From Aegilops tauschii subsp. strangulata (Eukaryota; Streptophyta; Magnoliopsida; Poales; Poaceae): a stretch of DNA of 64,000 bases. This document shows, in pieces, positions 55,993 through 64,000 of this stretch; position 1 is the stretch's first letter; each line of letters begins with the position of its first letter. The position numbers and the translations under genes are program-made. The notes under the pieces were generated by a model, which saw only the letters and a list, made by a program, of their open reading frames with translations, searched no databases and was not told the origin of the DNA. The stretch lies in assembly GCF_002575655.3 (NCBI RefSeq), contig NC_053037.3, positions 251,629,135 through 251,693,134 of the forward strand, in the 5' to 3' direction.

Positions 55993-58271
55993 GTACGCCC
56001 ATTGTGAATGACACCTCGGTCAAATTGCCATGGCCGTCCAAGAAGGAGGTGGCACACGGTCATCGGAAGGACATCACACTCCAAAGTGTCTTCATAGGCG
56101 CCGATCTTGAAAGAGACTTGTACTCTTTGCTCGACTTGTATGGTGCCGGTGTCGCTTAGCCATTGAACCTTGTAGGGGTGCGGGTGCTTCATCTTGACCA
56201 ATTGGAGTTTGGAGCATAGTTCTTCACTTGCCAAGTTATGGCAACTCCCTCCATCGATGATGACCTTGACGGACCGTCCATTGATGCCGGCCTTTGTGTG
56301 GAAGATATGGCATCTTTGATCTTCGTCTTGTTGATGTTGAAGAGTCAAGACCTTGGAGACAACAAGAGCGGGACTTGAGTCTTCGTCACAAAAGATGTGA
56401 TCATCTTCTTCTTCATTGTTCACTTGTCGGTGCATGGCCACTTGCTCAAGAGCTTCCATTTCTCCTTCACTCATGGAGTCGTAGGTGCCGTCGTCATTGA
56501 GGATCATGGTGCACTTGTTTGTGCACTCGAAGGACTTGTGGCCTCGGCCTCCGCATGTGAAACATTTGATGGAACTTGTCTTGATGGTCTCATCGGTTGG
56601 AGTAAATGATGATGAAGCTTTCGGCTTGAAGTTGCTTGTAGTAGGAGGACGACTTGAGCTTGCCGAAGCTTTCTTGTAACTTGACTTGTCGCCATTGCTC
56701 GTGGTGGGAGTCGTCGAAGCTTGATTGTTGGAGAGGCCATAGGACTTGGATGAGAACTTGGCATACTTGAAGTCGTCTTGTACTTGCCGTTCCGCTTTGG
56801 TAGCTTGATGCACTAGCTCGATGAGGTTCGAGTATGGTTGGAAGTCGGCAATCTTCTTGATAGGGTGATTGAGTCCATTCAAGAAACGTGCCATAGTTTG
56901 CTCATCATCTTCTTTGACATTGGCTCGTATCATGGCAATCTCCATTTCCTTGTAGTACTCTTCAACGCTCTTGGTTCCTTGCTTGAGTTGTTGGAGTTTC
57001 TTGAAGAGGTCGCGGTTGTAGTAGTTTGGCACGAATCGTGCTCTCATGACATCCTTCATTTGTGCCCAAGTGGTGATGGGTGGTTCACTGCTTGCCGCGG
57101 TGCGCTCAATGACTTGTTCCCACCAAATGAGGACGTAGTCTTGGAATTCGAGGGATGCCATTGCGATCTTCTTCTCTTCTTTGTAGTTGTGCAAGCGGAA
57201 GATTTTGTCAACCTTCAATGCCCATGATATGTACTCTTCGGGGTCATAGCTTCCGGTAAACTTGGGCATGGTGAACTTTAGCTTGCCATATCGTTGCTCT
57301 TCATTGTGTTGGGGTCGGGGATGATGACGCCCATGTCGGTGAGGATTGGCAATCTCATGTCGCTCTTGGCAAGGAGGGTTGTCTTCCTGATGTTGCTCTT
57401 GGTGAGGAGGGTTGTCTTCCTCATGATGCTCTTGGTGAGGAGGGTTGACTTCCTCATGATGCTCTTGGTGAGGAGGTGGTGCATTGTCTTCTTGCTCTCG
57501 ATGGACTTGACGTTCTTGTCTCGCATGAGGAGGAGCTTGTCGATCTTGACGAGGAACTTGTCGATCATGTCGAGGAGCTTGTCGATGCACACGTGCTTCG
57601 TAAATCCTTTCTTGAGCTTCGTCGCGAAGTGCTTCTTGATGTAGTCGAGCTTGTCGGCCTCGATTGGCTACGGCACGACTTGAGTATTGAAGAGCACGTT
57701 GCGCCTCAAGTGCTTGAGCTTCACGTAGTTGTCGTTCTTGACGTTGCGCCTCGGCGTCTTGTGCATCTTGATGTTGTCGCGCTCGCTCCTCTTGTTCTTG
57801 TTGTCGTTGGCGTTGCCGTTCTTGTGCTTGTGCGAAAGCAGCTTGGTTGTGACGATGTCGATGCTCTTGAGAGTAGGTGTCGTGTAGAGGATTGCGGTTA
57901 GCTTGACGGTCTTGACGCGCGGCACGACGAAGAGTGTTCGATGTCGGTGTACTTGAACCGGAGATGGTGTCATCGTAGTGTCGACTTGAGCGGCTCCGTC
58001 TTGACGAGGACGAAGTTGTAGAAGAGCGGACCATCATGGTTCGGATATCTTCTTTGAGGGAACTCATGGATGTGTCGAAGTAGTCTCTTGTACGTTGCTC
58101 AGATTGTCGTAGATCGGTGGCGAGGTTGTCGATGCGATCGCCCAAAGCAAGTTGTTCTTGATGCAAAGCTCGGTGTGCACCAAATAGTTGAGTCTTGGTG
58201 ACGTAGGATGACATGTCGTCGTCTTGCTCCAAGAAGAGTGGATTGGTAGAAGTACTTGGCCTATCCATCAT
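55980..58271 (-). pseudogene. D2 gag and protease
   Basis: The start is the first ATG of the ATGATG at 58271. The product is about 763 residues: an N-terminal region, a Gln/Arg/Glu-rich stretch likely helical or coiled (residues ~155-260), a histidine/glutamate repeat of 11-residue units (NPPHQEHHEED type, about four copies, 57361-57490), capsid (SWALKVDKIF, WWEQVIERT, MRARFVPNYYNRDL), zinc knuckle CFTCGGRGHKSFEC and protease [13 protein letters not shown]. One extra A in a homopolymer at about 55988-55993 ends the frame early, after NGRT. The rest of gag appears intact. Confidence 0.85.
57361..57490. repeat. 33-bp tandem repeat in D2 gag
   Basis: About four units of ctcttggtgaggagggttg plus tcttcctcatgatg-type sequence. 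They encode 11-residue repeats on the minus strand. Confidence 0.85.
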
Positions 58272-58280
58272 TTCAAACAA

Positions 58281-58992
58281 AGATATGTGAGTGGGAGAAG
58301 GAGAAGAACCAATACCAAATGTACCTTGACCGATGTTGAAAATGGATCAAAGATCACTCCAATGTGTATCAAGGGAATAGCACAATTGGTACCGTTTCTT
58401 GTCGGTTCTCACACCTACACAAGTAAAAGCTTATGGTGGAGCTTGGTTAGGATGGTGGCACAAAATTTGATGCAATTGTAAGTGAGACTCAATAATGTTG
58501 GAAAAGATTCACAAATTTGCAAATGCAACAAGTAGACCAATAGCAAGATATGGTACACGGAAACACACACGCAAATAGATAAGTGGGGTTGGGCAACCAA
58601 GGTTGAGCCAAAATGTGGAATCCACCAAGATGCTCTTGTTGCACAACACTAGAGAGACGCTAGCACGATTGCACAATAGGCGGATACGAACTTGTGCACA
58701 ACCTACTAAGCAAAAATGCAACGACTTCTATCCCAAGTATGCTATATGTATGATGTTTCTATGCTTTGATCCAAGATGATCGAGTATGACAATCTTAATG
58801 TTGTATGATGCTATGGTTCTTGCTTAAGCTCTTTGCTTATCTTTCTCCTTTTGCTTAAAAGCTTGTTTGGCTCTTTGTTGTTTGAGCTCTTTTCTCATGC
58901 AATGGTTCACGAACCAAGATAGCAATTGTGTATGCGAAGACAACTTTTGTGACACAAGAGATGATACCAAGATATGCAACTCAATGATGGTA
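58281..58992 (-). other. D2 leader
   Basis: AT-rich untranslated DNA upstream of D2 gag. A tgatacca near 58968 could be a tRNA-Met primer site in minus orientation, but no LTR end adjoins it, so this is uncertain. Confidence 0.4.
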
Positions 58993-59908
58993 TGATAGAG
59001 GCAAAGGTGTCCCGTCTTTCGATGAGATGATGGATATCGCTTTCGTGGAAGTCGACTTTGACGACCCGACTACGAACGTGCGATGACGTCGCGCCTTAGC
59101 AATCGCTAAACCAACTCCGAGAGGTTATTGACCACGCCGGAGCACGATCAACCTGACCACGAGGGTCTGTTTCCTGCGAGCAAATGAAGAACAAGCAAGA
59201 AACTGAGATTGCAATCTGGATATTGCGAATATAAGATGAAAGCTTTATTGATCAAGGTGGGGTTCTGTGACGCCTTTGTCTGGTCGTTGAACACAAACGA
59301 AGTACGCGAAGTTGCAGCTATGCCGAACTTTTAATCTAAACAAAACCCAAAGTCTAAACGACGCCCTAAGGGCTGTATATATGGAGGAAGAGGGGGGAAT
59401 TTCGTGGCCCTTGGGGAAGGGGTCCGAAACCAACCCTATCTCTTGTTTCCCACACATACGGACTCTAAAAATAGCCTATACTCAAGTATTTCGAAATTAC
59501 ATGGGCCTGGCCCAATAATAAGGTGACGCAGCACCTAGAATAGCCTCTGGACGAAAGTTATGAAGTAGCATCTTGTATATTTCGTCCAAGGCTTCATGCA
59601 CGCATTATGGTGGCTTCAACGTCCTAAAATCATCACTTGTAACTCCGTTCTTGTCCCCCATGCGCATGCCATCATCTCCATGCTTGTTCTTGCTCCAATG
59701 TTCATCCTTCTAAAAGCTAGGCCCTTCATTTGTAAGCAAAACAAATGTATCCAATTTAGGCAGCATCATATTCTCATGAACATTAGAATCATTACCAAGA
59801 AACGAAAGTACCTGATAATTTAATTGGCGTGCGCGAGCTCTAGTAATTGGTTCAGTATGTATAGCAGCAGGGGCTGTGGGTGTAACAATGGTATTGATGT
59901 CCTCATCA
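58993..59908 (-). repeat. B3 3' LTR
   Basis: 916 bp, plus-strand TGATAGAGGC...CCTCATCA. The pol tail in it is cut short by a stop at 59710, where B1 has a glutamate codon. Confidence 0.92.
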
Positions 59909-61764
59909 TCCTCCCCTTCTTGAAATGAAGTCGTCCTCGACGGAAGCTCATCTCCCTCACCCAAATAAGGCTTCAAACCTGCAATGTTAAAAGTGGGACT
60001 AACCCCAAAATCTGCAGGCAGCTCAAGTTTATATGCATTATCATTTATTTTCTCTAACACCTTAAAAGGACCATCAGCACGTGGCATTAGCTTTGATTTG
60101 CACAAATCAGGAAATCTATCCTTACGCAAATGTAACCAAACAAGATCTCTAGGTGCAAACACAACATGTTTTCTACCCTTATCTCCAGCAAGTTTATATT
60201 TAGCATTCATACGCTCAATGTTTTCCTTAGTTAACTCATGCATTTTTAAGATCAATTCAGCACATTGTTTAGCATCAAAATTAACCTTCTCCGAAGATGG
60301 AAGAGGCAACAAATCAATAGGTGCACGAGGTAGGAAACCATACACAATTTCAAAAGGGCACATCTTAGTAGTAGAATGCAATGAACAATTATAAGCAAAC
60401 TCAATATGAGGCAAGCATTCTTCCCACATTTTCTTATTATTCTTCAAAACAGCCCTAAGCATAGTAGACAATGTTCTATTGACTACTTCAGTTTGTCCAA
60501 CAGTTTGGGGGTGACAAGTAGTACTAAAAAGCAGTTTAGTCCCCAACTTAGCCCATAAACATCTCCAAAAGTGGCTAAGAAATTTAGTATCACGATCTGA
60601 AACAATAGTATTTGGCACACCATGCAAACGAATAATTTCACGGAAGAACAAATCAGCAACATTGACAGCATCATCGCTTTTATGACATGGTATAAAGTGT
60701 GCCATTTTTGAGAATCTATCCACGACAACAAATATGCTATCCCTCCCCTTCTTTGTTCGAGGTAAACCTAAAACAAAGTCCATAGATATATCCTCCCAAG
60801 GAACACTAGGTACAGGCAAAGGCATATATAAACCATGAGGATTGATTCGTGACTTAGCTTTTTGACATGTAGTGCAGCGAGCAACAAAACGCTCAACATC
60901 CCGTCTCATCTTTGGCCAAAAGAAATGTGTAGCAAGTACGTCCTCCGTCTTCTTCACGCCAAAGTGTCCCATTAATCCTCCTCCATGCGCCTCCTGCAAC
61001 AACAAAAGATGAAGAGAGCTAGCTGGAATGCATAGCTTCTTAGCACGGAACACAAATCCATCATTAACGACAAACTTGTTCCAGGTTCTTCCTTCTTTAC
61101 AATTCTGCAAAACATCTTTAAAATCAGCATCATGCACATATTGATCTTTGATGGTCTCCAAACCAAATATTTTGAAGTCAAGTTGTGAAAGCATAGTATA
61201 GCGACGAGACAATGCATCAGCAATAACATTTTCTTTACCCTTCTTGTGTTTAATGACATAAGGGAAAGTTTCAATGAATTCAACCCATTTAGCATGTCTA
61301 CGATTCAGTTTAGCTTGACTTTTAATATGTTTCAAAGATTCATGATCAGAATGTATAACAAATTCTTTGGGCCATAAATAATGTTGCCATGTTTCTAAAG
61401 TCCGAACAAGAGCATATAGTTCTTTATCATAAGTAGAATAATTCAGACTAGGCCCACTCAATTTTTCAGAAAAGTATGCAATAGGTTTACCATCTTGTAA
61501 TAACACACCTCCTAATCCAATTCCACTAGCATCACATTCAAGCTCAAAAGTCTTATTAAAATCAGGAAGTTGGAGTAAAGGAGCATGTGTCAACTTATCT
61601 TTCAATACCGTGAAGGCTTCTTCCTGTGCGGTACCCTAAACAAAAGGCACATCCTTCTTTGTAAGCTCGTTGAGAGGTGCAGCAATGGTGCTAAAATCTC
61701 TCACAAAACGCCTATAGAAACCAGCGAGTCCAAGAAAACTCCGCACTTCTGTGACCGTTTTGGG
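59710..61764 (-). pseudogene. B3 pol (RT end, RNase H, integrase), near-intact
   Basis: The 631-residue open stretch from 61605 covers RNase H ([10 protein letters not shown]), HHCC, the DDE core and GPF as in B1. One TAG near 61636 replaces the tryptophan of FVWGTAQEE, and TDGQTE reads TVGQTE. Upstream, the RT end is open to the B4 junction at 61764. Confidence 0.88.
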
Positions 61765-62682
61765 TGATGAGGACATCAATACAATTATTACACCCACAGT
61801 CCCTGCTGCTATACATACTGGACCAATTACTAGAGCTCGCGCACGCCAATTAAATTACCAGGTACTTTCGTTTCTTGCTAATGATTCTAATGTTCATGAG
61901 AATATGATGCTGCCTAAATTGGATACATTTGTTTTGCTTACAAATGAAGGGCCTAGCTTTGAGAAGGATGAACATTGGAGCAAGAACAAGCATGGAGATG
62001 ATGGCATGCGCATGGGGAACAAGAACGGAGTTACAAGTGATGATTTCAGGACGTTGAAGCCACCATAATGCGTGCATGAAGCCTTGGACGAAATATACAA
62101 GATGCTACTTCATAACTTTCGTCCAGAGGCTATTCTAGGTGCTGCGTCACCTTATTATTGGGCCAGGCCCATGTAATTTCGAAATACATAAGTATAGGCT
62201 GTTTTTAGAGTCCGTATGTGTGGGGAAACAAGAGATAGGGTTGGTTTCGGACCCCTTCCTCAAGGGCCACGAAATTCCCCCCCTCTTCCTCCATATATAC
62301 AGCCCTTAGGGCGTCGTTTAGACTTTGGGTTTTGTTTAGATTAAAAGTTCGCCATAGCTGCAACTTCGCGTACTTCGTTTGTGTTCAGCGACCAGACAAA
62401 GGCGTCACAGAACCCCACCTTGATCAATAAAGCTTTCATCTTATATTCGCAATATCCAGATTGCAATCTCAGTTTCTTGCCTGTTCTTCGTTTGCTCGCA
62501 GGAAACAGACCCTCGTGGTCAGGTTGATCGTGCTCCGGCGTGGTCGATAACCTCTCGGAGTTGGTTTAGCGATTGCTAAGACGCGACGTCCTCGCACGTT
62601 CGTAGTCGGATCGTCAAAGTCGACTTCCATCAAAGCGATATTCATCATCTCATCGAAAGACGGGACACCTTTGCCTCTATCA
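61765..62682 (+). repeat. B4 5' LTR
   Basis: 918 bp, very close to the B1 LTRs. It preserves the pol-tail frame. Confidence 0.93.
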
Positions 62683-62684
62683 AG

Positions 62685-62694
62685 TGGTATCAGA
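62685..62694 (+). other. B4 primer binding site (initiator tRNA-Met)
   Basis: TGGTATCAGA, two bases after the LTR. Confidence 0.85.
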
Positions 62695-63150
62695 TTTCCA
62701 GGTTGCTCGGTGAGATTTTACAGTTTTTCGTAGTTTAGATCGAGTCTGTTCTTCATACCTACAGTCCACGAAAAAGCCACAACAAAAAAAATTAGGGTTA
62801 GTTCATCATATCCGAACCAATCTGAGCCTTTGCATAATCTTTTTAGGGTTTTTGCTTTGTTGAATTTGCGGTTGCATCGTCGTGTCAAGTTGCTGGTCTT
62901 AGAGTCTAGTCTTTTAGAGTTTCGAGTTCTGGTCATAAGTTGTCACGCCGCCGCCGCACCATCATCATCGCCTTGCCATCTACCACCATTGCTTATCCGC
63001 CACCGCTTTGAATCCGTATCCATATACCACCACCGCTGCCATATACTACCGCCATATATCCACCACCAATCCGAGTTCTTTTCATAGTCGGTTTGTTTTA
63101 GAGATCCATATATTTTCCGTTTCGTGTTTCCTTGCCTGAGTAGGTCTCGG

Positions 63151-63520
63151 AAAAAAAAAAAAAAGAGGAGCGCAAAAAAAAAAAAAAAAAAAAGAGTCTG
63201 GAGACCCCCGGGCAGTTTTTAGGCCAAAATTTCGGCAACCAAAAATATTTTTTCCCTATCCTCTTTTTAGGCCCCGGGTAGTGTTTTGAGACACTCGCCA
63301 TCATAGTGATTTTTTGTCGCACTTTTTCGTCGTCGCTGCCCTGATTTCCGAAAAAAAAAAATAGTCAAAAAATTTTGTGCCCATCCTGTCAGTTTGACCT
63401 GGGAAGAGTTTTGAGACACTCGCCATTATAGTGATTTTTTCGCAAAAAAAAAAAAAAAGAGGAGCGCAAAAAAAAAAGAGAGCGCAAAAAAAAAAAAAAA
63501 AAAGAGCGAAAAAAAAAATC
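63151..63520 (+). repeat. A-tract and gagcgc repeat region in B4 leader
   Basis: The counterpart of 29472-29826, with different A-run lengths and an extra gaggagcgc block near 63164. Confidence 0.75.
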
Positions 63521-63921
63521 CCTGAGTGTGCTTTTCCCTTGTTTACGTGCAGCGCCGTGATTTTGTTAGTGTTCTAGGCTCGCGTCTCTAGCACGGTCTA
63601 GACTAGGACCAGCACAGTACCGTCGTTGAGCGTTTATTCAGCTTTGCATCTCTGAATTGATTATTGCTTACCATTTTGCTACCATATTATAAGCCTTCCC
63701 AGCTCCACATAAGTCTACATCGTGCGTTTGACTCTCCCTGGTAATCGCTATATCCAAGCTTTGAGAGTTTTTGACTACAACGGTTGCCGATCACCACCTG
63801 CTGCTGGGTAAGAACTGGTAAGAATTTGAGATTCGCTTGAAGGTTTTGTGACACACCACCATCCCACCACTTCTAGTAGTCTGCAGGATCATATTCTTTT
63901 GTGTTTCTATTGCTGCTAACC

Positions 63922-64000
63922 ATGGCAGGTTCACAAGCCGATGAGACTGATTGGGCGAACATGACGAACAAGGAGTTGCATGATAAATTTCAGCAAATGA
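63922..64000 (+). CDS. B4 gag, N-terminal 26 codons
   Basis: ATG in accATGgca. The visible residues match the B1 start ([17 protein letters not shown]). The frame is open to the window end. Confidence 0.85.
   Translation, partial: MAGSQADETDWANMTNKELHDKFQQM

Larger units (their letters stand above)
53176..58992 (-). mobile_element. D2: gypsy retrotransposon with RT and RNase H deleted, split by B3
   Basis: The minus-strand order is leader, gag with zinc knuckle, protease, a short RT N-terminal stub joined to integrase, polypurine tract and 3' LTR. The pol tail enters the LTR and carries GPMTQARAR, so it is related to family B. The 5' LTR lies beyond B3, outside the window. Left flank TGTGA. 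Confidence 0.85.
58993..61764 (-). mobile_element. B3: family B element, 3' part, split by B4
   Basis: It starts (plus strand) TGATAGAGGC after TGGTA, has a full 3' LTR, polypurine tract and pol to the RT/RNase H border. B4 interrupts it after TTGGG. The remainder is outside the window. Confidence 0.9.
61765..64000 (+). mobile_element. B4: family B element, 5' part
   Basis: 5' LTR, primer site, leader and gag start, closely similar to B1. It runs out of the window. The insertion is in B3 pol at TTGGG. Confidence 0.9.

Overview
The window is repeat-rich grass nuclear DNA, most likely Triticeae (wheat, Aegilops or a close relative). It carries nested Ty3/gypsy LTR retrotransposons with plant initiator-tRNA-Met and tRNA-Asp primer sites, a 72-bp Stowaway MITE starting CTCCC and flanked by TA, a Tourist-like MITE, and almost no host coding sequence. 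I see no bacterial genes, CRISPR array, rRNA operon or tRNA gene. Family letters below are mine.

Layout. 1-487 and 5262-5318: LTR of an element running in from the left (Z), split by A1 (493-5261, duplication CATGG). 5319-10994 and 22196-25632: low-copy host DNA with MITEs, a pyrimidine-rich stretch, a diverged paralogous repeat, a 5S-rRNA-like relic and a 305-bp tandem repeat. 10995-22195: element C (minus strand, Athila-like, tRNA-Asp primed, duplication TGGGC), split in its left LTR by A2 (12172-16937, duplication CCAGG). 25633-28087: a rearranged mosaic of element D1 and inverted pieces of family B. 28088-35962: B1, a young complete element with one long open gag-pol frame (duplication CTTGT), inserted into B0 (minus). 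B0 sits in the 3' LTR of B2 (minus, to 46923), and B2 sits in E. 46924-52346: E, the 3' part of a Tat-lineage element with a second RNase H, a degenerate integrase, an antisense B3-like frame and a 3' LTR. 53176-58992: D2 (minus), lacking RT and RNase H, split by B3 (58993 onward, minus), itself split by B4 (61765 to the window end, plus).

How the parts relate. B is an apparently complete CRM-type gypsy element: gag, zinc knuckle, protease, RT, RNase H and integrase, with a C-terminal tail encoded inside the 3' LTR. A has only a diverged gag, but shares with B the LTR termini, the R/U5-like end of the LTR, the tRNA-Met primer site, the polypurine tract and a long untranslated leader containing a conserved inverted repeat. 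A therefore looks like a non-autonomous GAG-only partner (TR-GAG type) that uses B's enzymes. The A2 frame continues through the whole U3 and stops inside the TATA box. C, D2, E, B0, B2, B3 and A1 are disabled; many of their stop codons are explained by C-to-T changes expected from deamination of methylated cytosine.
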